Source: Candidatus Peregrinibacteria bacterium Greene0416_19 (GTDB taxonomy: Bacteria; Patescibacteriota; Gracilibacteria; Peribacterales; Peribacteraceae). Taken from it: 64,000 nucleotides of DNA. The stretch covers positions 1 to 64,000 of the forward strand of contig VMEW01000003.1 of assembly GCA_007375735.1 (NCBI GenBank), written 5' to 3'. Positions within the stretch are counted from its first letter, which is position 1; each line of letters starts with the position of its first letter. The notes under the pieces were generated by a model. The model worked only from the letters and a program-made list of their open reading frames with translations, did no database searches and had not been told where the DNA came from. The position numbers and the translations under genes were made by a program. Positions 16,313 through 25,560 of this stretch are shown in pieces.

Positions 16313-16948
16313 ATGAATCAGGAAATCACCCAGTTCATCGCCCACGCCCGCAGCAAAGGGATGGATCATGCCACCATCCGGATGCTGCTCTTGTCGGCGG
16401 GGTGGAAGGAGAAGGACATCGCGCGGGCGATGACCGAGGAGACGCTGGACATGCCGGTGCCGGTGCCGCCGGACGCGGGAGGCGCGCGGGAGGCTTTCTT
16501 CCACCTGCTCATGTTCGCGACGCTCTACACGACGGTCGTCAGCGTCATCATCCTGTTCTTCACCTTCATCAACCGGCTGTTCCCCGATCCGGCCGTCGAT
16601 CCGGCATATTCCTATAACAACCAATCCAATTACTCCGGTATCCGCTGGTCGCTCGCTGCCATTCTGGTCACCTACCCGCTCTTTCTTCTTCTGTCCCGCT
16701 TCCTACTGAAGGAGATGCGGGTTCACCCGGAGAGAGCCTGGAGTGGTATCCGGCGCTGGCTCACCTACCTCACCCTTTTTCTGACGGCGCTCGCGATGAT
16801 CGGGGATGTCATCACGCTCATCTTCTATCTGCTCGACGGCGAGCTCTCGGTCCGTTTCCTGCTCAAGGTTCTGGTCGTCCTTGCCATCGCCGGTCTCACG
16901 TTCAGTTACTACTTCATCTCCCTGCGCACATCACCCGTCAAGAAATGA
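16313..16948 (+). CDS. DUF5671-type membrane protein
   Basis: 211 residues. A short N-terminal helical segment (ITQFIAHARSKGMDHATIRM, then GWKEKDIARAM) resembles the small helical module often fused to these proteins. Four TM helices follow, starting FFHLLMFATLYTTVVSVIIL, with INRLFPDP after the first, as in DUF5671. Function unknown. The start ATG is 8 nt after TATACT (16299-16304). The stop overlaps the next ATG (ATGA), so translational coupling is expected. Confidence 0.75.
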   Translation: MNQEITQFIAHARSKGMDHATIRMLLLSAGWKEKDIARAMTEETLDMPVPVPPDAGGAREAFFHLLMFATLYTTVVSVIILFFTFINRLFPDPAVDPAYSYNNQSNYSGIRWSLAAILVTYPLFLLLSRFLLKEMRVHPERAWSGIRRWLTYLTLFLTALAMIGDVITLIFYLLDGELSVRFLLKVLVVLAIAGLTFSYYFISLRTSPVKK

Positions 16949-17439
16949 GCCCCCGCTTCCACCAGTTCTTCGGCATTGTCGCGACGGGCATCGTCCTCGT
17001 CGCGTTCGTGTGGGGTCTGCTGATCGTCGGGTCGCCCATCACTGGGCGCCGGCATCGCTTCGACGAGCGGCGGCTGGAAGATCTGCGGACCATCAGTAAT
17101 GAGATCAGCATGTACGTGTATGAAGGGAAAATGGGCGACCCGAATGCCAAGCCGGCCCGCCCGGTGCCAGTGTCGCTCGAGCAAGCGGCTGCCAATGTGC
17201 AGTACCATCGTCTGAATCTGATTGATCCGGAAACGGGCGCACCGTATGGGTACCGCGTGATCGATTCCGCGCGCTACGATCTGTGCGCGACATTTGCATT
17301 CGCGCGCACCCAGCAGTACGACATATTCTGGGACCATCCGGACGGACGGCACTGCTACTCATTCGACGTGCGTTACATCGATGGACAATCGCGGCCCGCG
17401 AAGGATGCGCCGCCGGTGTCGCCAGTGGAACCCGGATGA
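16945..17439 (+). CDS. Hypothetical single-pass membrane protein
   Basis: 164 residues with one N-terminal TM helix (FGIVATGIVLVAFVWGLLIVG) and an extracytoplasmic domain with two cysteines (DLCATFAFA, GRHCYSFDV). No family is firmly recognised, but it pairs with the DUF5671 gene (4-nt overlap), and such pairs suggest a joint function. prfA begins 14 nt after its stop. Confidence 0.7.
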   Translation: MSPRFHQFFGIVATGIVLVAFVWGLLIVGSPITGRRHRFDERRLEDLRTISNEISMYVYEGKMGDPNAKPARPVPVSLEQAAANVQYHRLNLIDPETGAPYGYRVIDSARYDLCATFAFARTQQYDIFWDHPDGRHCYSFDVRYIDGQSRPAKDAPPVSPVEPG

Positions 17440-17453
17440 GGTAGGATGGGAGT

Positions 17454-18536
17454 ATGATTGAAAAGCTCCGCCAGCTTGCCCGTGAGCATGCGGCCTTGAA
17501 CGAGCGTCTGTTTGATCCCGCAGTGCATGCGGATCCCCGGGAGATAGCGCGCATCGGCAAACGCATTGCCGAGCTCGAGCCGGTGCTTCTGCTGATTGCC
17601 GAGTACGAGCGAGCGCATGAGGCCATCCGGTACGCTGCTGATGAGCAAGATTCGGAGCTACGTGCCATGGCGGAACAGGAGGCTGCTGATGCCCGCGCAC
17701 GCCTCCCTCAACTTGAAGACCGCATGAAGAAGTTTCTGCTCCCCAACGATCCCGATGATGATCGTGGGGTCATCATCGAGGTGCGTGCCGGCACCGGCGG
17801 AGAAGAGGCCGCTCTGTTTGCCGCCGAATTGCTGCGCATGTACCTTCGTTTCGCCGAAGAGCGGCGGTGGAAGACCGAAATGCTCGACAAGTCCGATGCC
17901 GAGAGCGGCGGCATCAAGGAGGCATCGTGCCGTATCAGCAGTTCGACGCCGCTCACTGCAGGGGCAGGCGGCGCCTACGGCCTCCTGAAGTACGAATCCG
18001 GCGTTCACCGGGTGCAGCGCATCCCGTCCACGGAAAACAAGGGGCGCGTCCACACATCGACCGCGACGGTCGCCATTCTTCCCGAAGCTGAGGAGGTGGA
18101 CATCCGGATTCGGCCTGAGGATCTGCGCATCGACACGTACCGCGCGAGCGGTGCTGGAGGGCAGCACGTCAACAAGACGGAGAGTGCGGTGCGCATCACA
18201 CACCTGCCGACCGGCGTTGCCGTCGCCTGTCAGACGGAGCGTAGTCAGCTGCAGAACCGGGTGTTAGCGATGAGCTTGCTCAGGAGCAGATTGTATGCGG
18301 CGGAGCAGGAGCGATTAGCGAAGGAGCGGGGTGAGCTGCGATCGGGGCAGATCGGCAGCGGCGACCGCAGCGAAAAGATACGGACGTACAACTTTCCGCA
18401 GGACAGGCTGACGGATCACCGGCTGGAACGGAATTTCAGCAATCTGCCTGCGATGATGGAGGGAGGGATCGGGGGCTTGTTGCAGGCATTGAGGGAGAAG
18501 GATCAGGAAGAAAAGCTGGCGAGGATTGCCGGGTAA
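17454..18536 (+). CDS. prfA: Peptide chain release factor 1
   Basis: 360 residues, full length. It reads UAA and UAG and releases the peptide. The catalytic GGQ is in ASGAGGQHVNKTESAV, and the codon-recognition PxT motif is present as PST in HRVQRIPSTENKG, which favours RF1 over RF2. Upstream, TAGGAT ends 6 nt before the ATG and GGGAG overlaps this gap, so either a leaderless or an SD-led start is possible. It may also be read through from the two membrane genes before it. Confidence 0.95.
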   Translation: MIEKLRQLAREHAALNERLFDPAVHADPREIARIGKRIAELEPVLLLIAEYERAHEAIRYAADEQDSELRAMAEQEAADARARLPQLEDRMKKFLLPNDPDDDRGVIIEVRAGTGGEEAALFAAELLRMYLRFAEERRWKTEMLDKSDAESGGIKEASCRISSSTPLTAGAGGAYGLLKYESGVHRVQRIPSTENKGRVHTSTATVAILPEAEEVDIRIRPEDLRIDTYRASGAGGQHVNKTESAVRITHLPTGVAVACQTERSQLQNRVLAMSLLRSRLYAAEQERLAKERGELRSGQIGSGDRSEKIRTYNFPQDRLTDHRLERNFSNLPAMMEGGIGGLLQALREKDQEEKLARIAG

Positions 18537-18552
18537 AACAAAACACACATAC

Positions 18553-18643
18553 CGCAGCCGGGATTCGTAATCCCGGCGCGGGCCGGAGGCCCGCATTGTA
18601 TTTCAATGTTTCCCAGGTGCCGGGATTACGAATCCCGGCTGCG
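18553..18643. terminator. Bidirectional hairpin between prfA and purD built from 25-bp repeats
   Basis: Arms 18553-18577 and 18619-18643 are perfect 25-bp inverted repeats (core CCGGGATTCGTAATCCCGG, itself palindromic). AAAACAAAA lies on the left and TGTTTTTGTTTT on the right, so it can terminate transcription from both convergent genes. The same repeat occurs in the GT-C/TPR gene. Confidence 0.8.
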
Positions 18644-18658
18644 GGGTCTGTTTTTGTT

Positions 18659-20005
18659 TTATGTGGACCGAATTTGTTTCATCGTCTCCACCCGCTTCTT
18701 TACCAATTCCGCCGTACCGATATCCTTCCTAAACCGCACCGGCCCCTTCACCTGCTCGCAGAGATTCTCGGCGATACTCTCGGCATCAGCAATCGTATCC
18801 GCGATGCCGACAATGCCCGCGGTACGGGAGCCGCCCAGGCGGAATGTTCCATCATCGTCTTCGGAAATGTCGCCGACGTAGAGTCGCCCATTCTCCGGCA
18901 GAGGATGGGGGAATACGATTGGCCGACCTTTTTCTGTTTTCGCCTCGGGATAACTTGCGGGGGTGATGTACTTGCAAACGGTCGCCTTGCGTGCAAAACG
19001 GACATGCTCTGGTTTCAGTTCACCGTTGATGATCGCGAGCGACAGATCCACGAAATCCGTCTCCAGGAGCGGAAGGATGTTGAGCGCCTCCGGATCCCCG
19101 AAGCGTGCGTTGTATTCGATCACCCGGACACCGTCCCGCACGGCCATGAAGCCGCCGTAGAGGATGCCCTTGTACCCTTCGACATGCTCAGGGCATTCTT
19201 TCATAAGCGCCGCTGCCACGAGACGATTAACCTCCGATGCGCGCGCGAGGTCCTGTGCTGTGAGGAAAGGGAGCGAGTGGTTCGCGTCGGAGTACGTTCC
19301 CATCCCCCCAGTGTTCGGACCAGTGTCGCCATCGCAGGCGCGCTTATGGTCCTGGACCGCCGGCATGTCGATCGTCGTCTTCCCCGACGTGAAGGACATC
19401 AGGCTGAACTCGACGCCGATGAGCTTCTCCTCGATGACCACCCGGCCGCATTCCTGCATGCACTCGAGCGCGTACGCGACGCCCTGATCGATGGAGTGCA
19501 GGTGTTCACCGCTGACTTTCACGCCTTTGCCGCCTTTCAGTGCATCGTACTTCACGACGTACTCGCCGCGAAGATCGCCGACGATGTACTGCCGTATGGG
19601 TTCTATCTGATCGCTCGTGGTTTCGAACACGCGGAACCGTGGCGAGGCGTCGATGCCGTGTTTCCGCATCAACTCGCGCGCGAATCCCTTGCTACTCTCG
19701 ATGCGCGCGCAGTCCTTCGTCGGCGCGACAGAGGGCACACCTATGGATTCCAACGCGTCGACGATGCCGCCGCCGATGGGGTCATCCGGTCCGATGAAGG
19801 CGAAGTCGGGCTTTGTCTGCTTCGCAATCTCGAGAACGGCAGGGAAATCCATGATGTCCATCACGTACTGCTCCGCTGCGAGTCTCCGGATCCCGGGGTT
19901 GCGGTTGGGGCAGATGTTGATGATAGCCGGCATATGACGGCTTCTGGCCAGCGTTTCGGCAATCGCGTGACCGCGGGCAGAGGAGGTGAGGAGGAGGATC
20001 TTCAT
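18659..20005 (-). CDS. purD: Phosphoribosylamine-glycine ligase
   Basis: 448 residues. It is the second step of purine synthesis and makes GAR from phosphoribosylamine, glycine and ATP. ATP-grasp features: YVVKYDALKGGKGVKV, then DHKRACDGDTGPNTGGMGTY, then YNARFGDPEALNILPLL. The N-terminal strand (KILLLTSSARGHAIAETLAR) is intact. The ATG overlaps the purF stop by 4 nt, so the order is purF then purD in one unit. A TTCGAC/GCTCA palindrome is translated as CPEHVEG near residue 275 and adds a few residues to a surface loop. Confidence 0.95.
   Translation of the reverse strand: MKILLLTSSARGHAIAETLARSRHMPAIINICPNRNPGIRRLAAEQYVMDIMDFPAVLEIAKQTKPDFAFIGPDDPIGGGIVDALESIGVPSVAPTKDCARIESSKGFARELMRKHGIDASPRFRVFETTSDQIEPIRQYIVGDLRGEYVVKYDALKGGKGVKVSGEHLHSIDQGVAYALECMQECGRVVIEEKLIGVEFSLMSFTSGKTTIDMPAVQDHKRACDGDTGPNTGGMGTYSDANHSLPFLTAQDLARASEVNRLVAAALMKECPEHVEGYKGILYGGFMAVRDGVRVIEYNARFGDPEALNILPLLETDFVDLSLAIINGELKPEHVRFARKATVCKYITPASYPEAKTEKGRPIVFPHPLPENGRLYVGDISEDDDGTFRLGGSRTAGIVGIADTIADAESIAENLCEQVKGPVRFRKDIGTAELVKKRVETMKQIRST
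19175..19193. repeat. TTCGAC/GCTCA palindrome inside purD
   Basis: CCCTTCGACATGCTCAGGG, ends CCC/GGG, translated on the - strand as PEHVEG. Confidence 0.75.
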
Positions 20006-21513
20006 ATCAACGTCATCCCCGGCCCGCTCTCCTCGCCATCGGACATCAGGCTGCTCGACGTCACCGTGCCGCGGGTGGTATTGCGGTGCCTTCCGAGATC
20101 GAGCAGGAGCTTCGGGGTGATCTCCGGGGTCGGGTAGCGGCCGTTGAAGCAGCCGGTGCAGAGTTCCTGCAGACGGCGGTTGCCGATGCGGATGGCTTTC
20201 ACCATGTCCTCCACCTTCGCATAGAAAAGCGCGTCGGCGCCGATGATCTTCCGGATCTCTTCGATCGAGTGGTTCGCGCCCACAAGCTCATCCCTGGTCG
20301 GGATATCAACGCCGTACGGGCAGGGGCCGGTAAGGGGGGGAGAGGCGGAAGCGAAATAGACCTTCTTTGCGCCGGATTCGCGCGCCATTTCCACGATCTT
20401 GCGGCTGGTATTGCCCCGCACAATCGAGTCGTCGACCAGGAGAACATTGTTGCCTTTGAATTCCAGATCGATCGGGTGAATTTTGAAGTGGATGCTGCGC
20501 TGGCGGATCTGCTGGCCGGGCATGATGAAGGTGCGGCCAATGTAGCGGTTCTTCACGAGGCCCTCGCGGTAGCGGATCTTCAGCTTGTCCGCGAGCCCGG
20601 CGGCGGCGGCCCGGGAGGAATCCGGGATGGGGATGACGGAATCGATGTGGATACCGGAGGCTTTGATCTGCTTCGCGAGCGACTCGCCCATGCGGACGCG
20701 CGCCTTGTAGACGGAGACGTTGTCGAGCACCGAGTCCGGGGCGGCCAGGTACACCCACTCGAAGGCGCACGGCGCCAGGTGGCCGCGGCGGCAGATGCGG
20801 GCGTGCATCTGGTTGTTGCGGTCGATGAAGATGGCCTCACCCGGCTTCACATCCCGCACGAACTCGTACCCGAGCGGTTTCATGAGCGTGTTCTCGGAGC
20901 AGAGGATGTACTCCTCCTTCATGCCGTACTTCCGCTTGCCGATCTGGAGCGGGCGGATGCCGAAGGGGTCTCGAAACGCGAGGATGCCCTGCCCGCCGAT
21001 GAGCGCGACTGCGGAGTAGCTGCCCTGACACCGGCGGTGGACCGTGGAGACGGCGCGGAAGATGTGTTCCGGTGTCAGCTTGATGGGGCGCGAGCGCTGG
21101 AGCGCGAGCGCGAAAACATTCAGCAGCACCTCCGAATCGGAGGTCGTGTTGAGGTGGCGGAAATCGTTCTCCAGGAGTTCCTTCGCCAGCTGCTTGCTGT
21201 TCGTCAGGTTGCCGTTGTGTGCCAGCGCGATGCCGAAGGGGGAATTGACGAAGAACGGCTGCGCCTCGAACTCGCTCGCACACCCGGCCGTCGGGTACCG
21301 GACGTGCCCGATGCCCATGGGACCCTTGAGCCGCTGAAGCGAGTGCGCGTGGAAGACGTCCCGCACCATGCCGTTTGATTTCTTCAAATGGAACTGGCTG
21401 TCATAGGTCACAATCCCAGCCGCGTCCTGCCCGCGGTGCTGCAGCACGATCAGGCCGTCGTACAGGTCCTGGACTGCATCTTTGTAGCCGGAGACGGCGA
21501 GAATTCCACACAT
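20002..21513 (-). CDS. purF: Amidophosphoribosyltransferase
   Basis: 503 residues. It commits PRPP to purine synthesis. The class II glutaminase nucleophile is Cys2 (MCGILAVSG), with VLQHRGQDAAGI and GIALAHNGNLTN. The PRPP loop is VLLVDDSIVRGNTS, and RYREGLVKNRYIGRTFI is typical. The N-terminal Met must be removed to expose Cys. The upstream region (21514-21550) is a run of AATTGCG/AATTGAG simple repeats; no clear promoter is visible. Confidence 0.97.
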   Translation of the reverse strand: MCGILAVSGYKDAVQDLYDGLIVLQHRGQDAAGIVTYDSQFHLKKSNGMVRDVFHAHSLQRLKGPMGIGHVRYPTAGCASEFEAQPFFVNSPFGIALAHNGNLTNSKQLAKELLENDFRHLNTTSDSEVLLNVFALALQRSRPIKLTPEHIFRAVSTVHRRCQGSYSAVALIGGQGILAFRDPFGIRPLQIGKRKYGMKEEYILCSENTLMKPLGYEFVRDVKPGEAIFIDRNNQMHARICRRGHLAPCAFEWVYLAAPDSVLDNVSVYKARVRMGESLAKQIKASGIHIDSVIPIPDSSRAAAAGLADKLKIRYREGLVKNRYIGRTFIMPGQQIRQRSIHFKIHPIDLEFKGNNVLLVDDSIVRGNTSRKIVEMARESGAKKVYFASASPPLTGPCPYGVDIPTRDELVGANHSIEEIRKIIGADALFYAKVEDMVKAIRIGNRRLQELCTGCFNGRYPTPEITPKLLLDLGRHRNTTRGTVTSSSLMSDGEESGPGMTLI

Positions 21514-21673
21514 ACCTATTGAATTGCGAATTGCGAATTGAGAATTGAGAATTCCACTTCAATACGCGAAAGAGGGCCTTCGCCGGAGGGGCGGAAGACC
21601 GAAAAGGGAGGGAAGGGGATTCCCATGGGGACATTGTAGTCAGAATTTCGGCCGGCGCAATGACTGTGTCCGA

Positions 21674-22027
21674 TTACGTTCGAATAATGATCGTGGACGG
21701 TCGGCTGTTTGCCTCCTCCTGTCGTTTCCAATCCTCCTCGGTCCAATCAGAGAAATCGAACCCCTGTACATCGTCTTTCGGCGGGCGGCGCTGCAAATCG
21801 TCGCTGATGTTTGTCACAACGCAAGGACTGCAAAGGCTGAATAGCGCATGACGTGAGTCATCAGATATTTGGCGCCACCAACGTGTAAATTCGGCTTCAG
21901 AGATCTGTTCATGGGGATGAAGAGTCCGGTGACCTTCCAGGACGCGCAGCATCATCCTACGATCTTCCGCACTGTCGATTGGCGAGATGGCGCTAGTAGC
22001 CGGGAACTGGCTCTCAGCAGACTGCAT
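21674..22027 (-). CDS. Hypothetical protein
   Basis: 117 residues with no TM or signal. It contains EAEFTRWWRQISDDSRHALF and DFSDWTEEDWKRQEE, which looks protein-like. No family recognised. The main support for the gene is a TACAAT box (22039-22034) ending 6 nt before the ATG, the spacing seen at many real genes here. Confidence 0.5.
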   Translation of the reverse strand: MQSAESQFPATSAISPIDSAEDRRMMLRVLEGHRTLHPHEQISEAEFTRWWRQISDDSRHALFSLCSPCVVTNISDDLQRRPPKDDVQGFDFSDWTEEDWKRQEEANSRPSTIIIRT

Positions 22028-22071
22028 GGTCCGATTGTATCATTACTATGACGTACCCTCAAGATCTTTCA

Positions 22072-22926
22072 TTATGCCATGGCTTCGAGTTGCCGCTCCT
22101 TCGCCCGCACGCAGTTCCGTATCAGACTGGCGACGGTCATCGGCCCCACCCCACCCGGCACCGGCGTGATCGCCGAGGCCACCTCTTTGACGTTCTCGAA
22201 GTCCACATCACCCTTGAGTCCCTCCGCATCGCGGCTCACGCCGATGTCGATGATGACGACGCCAGGCCTCACCATGTCCCTCGTGATCATCTTCGCTTTT
22301 CCGACGGCTGTGCAGAGGATGTCGGCTTGCTTCGTGAAGTGAGCGAGGTCCTTCGTTTTCGAGTGACAGACCGTCACCGTGGCGCCGCGGTTGAGGAGCA
22401 TGACCGCGAGCGGCTTGCCGACGATGTTGCTGCGGCCGACGACGACGACATGCTTCCCCTCCACCGGGATCTTGTAGAAATTCAGTATCTCGATCACCCC
22501 CGAGGGTGTTGCAGGCGGCAGGTGTTCGAATTCCGGCGACAGGAACATTTTTCCCAGATTGTAGGCGCCGAAGCCGTCCACGTCCTTCTTGGGATCGATG
22601 GCGCGGATAAGTTGAGGCGCATGCGATTCGAGGTGAGAGGGGAGCGGCAATTGCACGATGAAGCCTGTCACGTCGGAATCCTCGTTTAACGCATCGACGG
22701 ACTTCATGAGATCCTCGAACGAAATGTCGGCTGCCAAATGCCTGTGCTCATGTCGGAGCCCGACTTTCTCGCAGCTCTTGAGCTTCTGTTTTATATAAGA
22801 GGAGCTCGCCGGGTCGTCGCCCACCTGCACGATGACGAGCTTGGGGTTCATCGCCTCGATCTGCGGTTTGAGGGAATCGAGGAGCTGGTCGGCGACCTCG
22901 CGGCCGGAGAGGATCTGGGCGGGCAT
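22072..22926 (-). CDS. folD: Bifunctional methylenetetrahydrofolate dehydrogenase/cyclohydrolase
   Basis: 284 residues, full length. It interconverts methylene-, methenyl- and formyl-THF and so supplies formyl groups for purine synthesis encoded nearby. Motifs: SSYIKQKLKSCEKVGL with the catalytic Lys, GFIVQLPLPSHLE, DVDGFGAYNLGK, the NADP loop VVVVGRSNIVGKPLAVMLLN, and PVPGGVGPMTVASLI. The start is set by TATAAT (22938-22933) ending 6 nt before the ATG, predicting a leaderless mRNA. Confidence 0.97.
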   Translation of the reverse strand: MPAQILSGREVADQLLDSLKPQIEAMNPKLVIVQVGDDPASSSYIKQKLKSCEKVGLRHEHRHLAADISFEDLMKSVDALNEDSDVTGFIVQLPLPSHLESHAPQLIRAIDPKKDVDGFGAYNLGKMFLSPEFEHLPPATPSGVIEILNFYKIPVEGKHVVVVGRSNIVGKPLAVMLLNRGATVTVCHSKTKDLAHFTKQADILCTAVGKAKMITRDMVRPGVVIIDIGVSRDAEGLKGDVDFENVKEVASAITPVPGGVGPMTVASLIRNCVRAKERQLEAMA

Positions 22927-22949
22927 GGATCAATTATACCCATTTCGAG

Positions 22950-22978
22950 CGTAGGGGCGAGGCCGGCTCGCCCCTACG
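22950..22978. repeat. GTAGGGGCGAG palindrome between folD and the SLH/propeller gene
   Basis: 12-bp arms CGTAGGGGCGAG and CTCGCCCCTACG around GCCGG. It may serve as a terminator for the SLH/propeller gene, but no T tract is visible. Confidence 0.75.
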
Positions 22979-22990
22979 ATGTTGTGATGA

Positions 22991-25507
22991 TCAACGATAG
23001 ATCTCCGGCGGCGGCTTCTCACCGCCGAATTCCACTTTGCCCTGGAAGCTGACGTCCGTCCCTTTGTGATTCTGAACCATGGCATTCGAGATGGTCAGGA
23101 GCGATTCCCCGATGCGGACGATGCGCTCGACGTTCCGTTCGCCGCCGTACCAATATCCGCCGGCCGTGGCGAAGGCATCCGGTTTCTGGTGGGTGATGGT
23201 GCCTTTCAGCGTGAAGCCGTTCTTCAGCGAGAGATCGTAGACGTAGGCTCCCTGGAAAACCGGCATGGCCTCGGGCGTGTCGCCGGACTTGAGTGGATCC
23301 CCGAACTTGTACACCGTCACCGGAAATGCGAGCAGGCCCCGTTCCCTGTCGAATAGGAGCGCCTTGTGATTCGTGAGGAGGGGGCTGTCCGTTCCCCGGT
23401 CGCCGATCACTTCCTTGTACATCTCCCTCGGATTGCTCACGTCCGTGACGTCGAACAGCGCGAGCTTCATCCCCTGCACGGCCGTGTAGTAAACGGCGTC
23501 CTTGGAATGAACTTTATCAGCGTCGATCGACTCGTCTACTTCCTTCCCGAAACCGATCAGGTGGTTCTCGTCGTACGGATGCAGGTAGTTGCTGTAGCCT
23601 GGTATTTTGAGCCGGCCGAGGATCTTCGGATTGCGCGGGTCCGACGTGTCGATGACGAAGAGGGGATCGATCTGCTTGAACGTGACCATGTAGGCGCGGT
23701 CGCCCATGAAGCGGACGGAGTAGATGCTTTCGCCCGGAGCGATGTCCTCCACGGAGCCCACCGTATGCATGTCCATGTTCAGGATGTACAGACTATTCGA
23801 CGACGGGGCAGTCTCGACCCACGCTTGGCCCCTCGTGGTTGCGATGCGGAAGGTTGAGGCATGCTCGTCCATCGAGAATTGGTTCAGGATGTGACCGGGT
23901 ACCGATCCCTTCGCCTTGAATGTGACCCCGTCACCATCGATCGCGAAGCGGAACACATTCGTACTCTCGGTGCTCCGGGGCCGATCCGGGTTCCAGCCGT
24001 AGTTCCATTCTGTGGAGGCCACATACAGGTTCTGCAGCGAACTGTAGACGTTCTGCCCGTCACCCAGGATCACCTCGCGCTTCACCTCGCCCGTAGCGGA
24101 ACCGGTCGGGATGACGGCGACCGTCAGATACGCCGGCTGCGGCGTGTGCGGCAGAATGACGACCTCGTTGCAACGGACGACGGGCGTCTCTTTCCCCGCC
24201 TTCGAGTCTCTCATCTGCGGAACGAGGGTATCTTCCTTCAGCGGGATCGGACCACCGTACCACAGGGGGTTCGTTCGCGTGACCAGGTAGAGCTTGGAAC
24301 CGATGAGACGCGTCGATACCTGCGATCCGTCGATGAGGAGCGTCCGGAGTGCTTTTGGTTTGGTGGGGTCTGATACGTCGTAGAGCCTCACTTCCGTCCG
24401 CTCGGTAGCGCGCATCGGCAGTTCCCTCACGCTCCAGCTCGCGCCCATCGTTGTCACGGGGACCGGGCGGGAGTCCCAATGTGGTCCAATGATGACGAGC
24501 GTCGACCCGTCGATGTACAGATCCGACGGAGCGAAATGCTCGGCTGAGAAATCGATCGTCGCATCCTCCTTCATGGCCGATGCCGGCGTGGCACGGACCA
24601 GACGGACTTTGTAGACATCGACGATGTAGAGTTCGCGGCCGTCCGTCTTCACGATGTCACCCTCGTCCACGCCTTCCACCTGGATGTTGGTTTTCGAGTA
24701 GTCGCCAGGGGCAGCCGTGGATTCTTCCGCAGCTCCATCCATCATCCGCACCCTCCCCATTGTCGGGGCGGCAATCCCCTCATCCGCGGCGTTCCAGGAT
24801 CTCGTCCGCGCCACTCCCTCCGCAACCGCCTCCAGATCGCGGCAGGACTTGGCCGTCTGCACATCGTCGGAAGCGAAGTTCACCGCGAGTTCCGGATACT
24901 TGACGTTGAGGTAGCCCTTCGACGGCTGGTCCGTGCGTTTCTCCGTGAGCCGCCACATCATCTCCGCCATCTCGCCCCGGGTGATGGGCCGGTCGAGCCC
25001 CGCGATCGTCGGGGGGATCGCCTTCGACGCCTCAAGCGCCCGCACGTGCGGCTCGTACCACTCGATGCCGCCTTCCGCACTCTGCCGGAACGCCCCTGCC
25101 ATGATTTTCGCGGCCTCGGCGAACGTGACCATCCTCTCGGGCTTGAAGGAACCGTCCGGATAACCGCTCACGATGTTCTCCTCCTTCGCGGGACACACGT
25201 ACGCGGAGAACCACTGCGACGCCCGAACATCCGGGAAACAGTCCGGATCGGCTGACGCCTTCACGGCTCCGCGCGATGCGAGGACGATCTTCAGGAATTC
25301 AGCGCGGTTGATGCTGGAGCCGGCCCGGAACGTGCCGTCGGCGTAGCCGGCAATGGTGCCCTTTCGCTGCAGAGCAGTGATGGCGGTCGAAAACTGTGTA
25401 TTCGCTTTCACGTCCGCGAAGGCCGCGAACGCCACCGGCGCCAGGCCGGCGAAGGTCATGGATATGCCGAGCATGGCGCTCAGCCAACGGAGGATACGGT
25501 TTCGCAT
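22991..25507 (-). CDS. SLH-anchored beta-propeller surface protein
   Basis: 838 residues: signal peptide (GISMTFAGLAPVAFAAF), three SLH modules at about 30-190 (FADVKANTQFSTAITALQRK, CFPDVRASQWFSAYVC, then RPITRGEMAEMMWRLTEK), then a propeller of about 600 residues related to the Beta_propel family (DIVKTDGRELYIVDVYKVRL, DPLFVIDTSDPRNPKILGRL, NHLIGFGKEVDES). That family is secreted, with unknown ligand or catalysis. The DPRNPKILG and DVSNPREMY repeats are blade signatures. The ATG lies 53 nt after tmk on the same strand, so it may share the tmk transcript. No Shine-Dalgarno is seen. Confidence 0.85.
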   Translation of the reverse strand: MRNRILRWLSAMLGISMTFAGLAPVAFAAFADVKANTQFSTAITALQRKGTIAGYADGTFRAGSSINRAEFLKIVLASRGAVKASADPDCFPDVRASQWFSAYVCPAKEENIVSGYPDGSFKPERMVTFAEAAKIMAGAFRQSAEGGIEWYEPHVRALEASKAIPPTIAGLDRPITRGEMAEMMWRLTEKRTDQPSKGYLNVKYPELAVNFASDDVQTAKSCRDLEAVAEGVARTRSWNAADEGIAAPTMGRVRMMDGAAEESTAAPGDYSKTNIQVEGVDEGDIVKTDGRELYIVDVYKVRLVRATPASAMKEDATIDFSAEHFAPSDLYIDGSTLVIIGPHWDSRPVPVTTMGASWSVRELPMRATERTEVRLYDVSDPTKPKALRTLLIDGSQVSTRLIGSKLYLVTRTNPLWYGGPIPLKEDTLVPQMRDSKAGKETPVVRCNEVVILPHTPQPAYLTVAVIPTGSATGEVKREVILGDGQNVYSSLQNLYVASTEWNYGWNPDRPRSTESTNVFRFAIDGDGVTFKAKGSVPGHILNQFSMDEHASTFRIATTRGQAWVETAPSSNSLYILNMDMHTVGSVEDIAPGESIYSVRFMGDRAYMVTFKQIDPLFVIDTSDPRNPKILGRLKIPGYSNYLHPYDENHLIGFGKEVDESIDADKVHSKDAVYYTAVQGMKLALFDVTDVSNPREMYKEVIGDRGTDSPLLTNHKALLFDRERGLLAFPVTVYKFGDPLKSGDTPEAMPVFQGAYVYDLSLKNGFTLKGTITHQKPDAFATAGGYWYGGERNVERIVRIGESLLTISNAMVQNHKGTDVSFQGKVEFGGEKPPPEIYR

Positions 25508-25560
25508 GTCGGGGCGGGGAAGGGGGCTAGTGGGCGTGTGACACAGGAAAGGACCAAGTC

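Noticed and set aside
18596..20137. A 513-codon open frame antisense to purD, and similar long antisense frames over groEL (28454-29857) and the Wzy_C gene (41920-44352).
   Set aside because: They are mirror images of well-supported genes in high-GC DNA, have no recognisable domains, and show skewed, repetitive composition.
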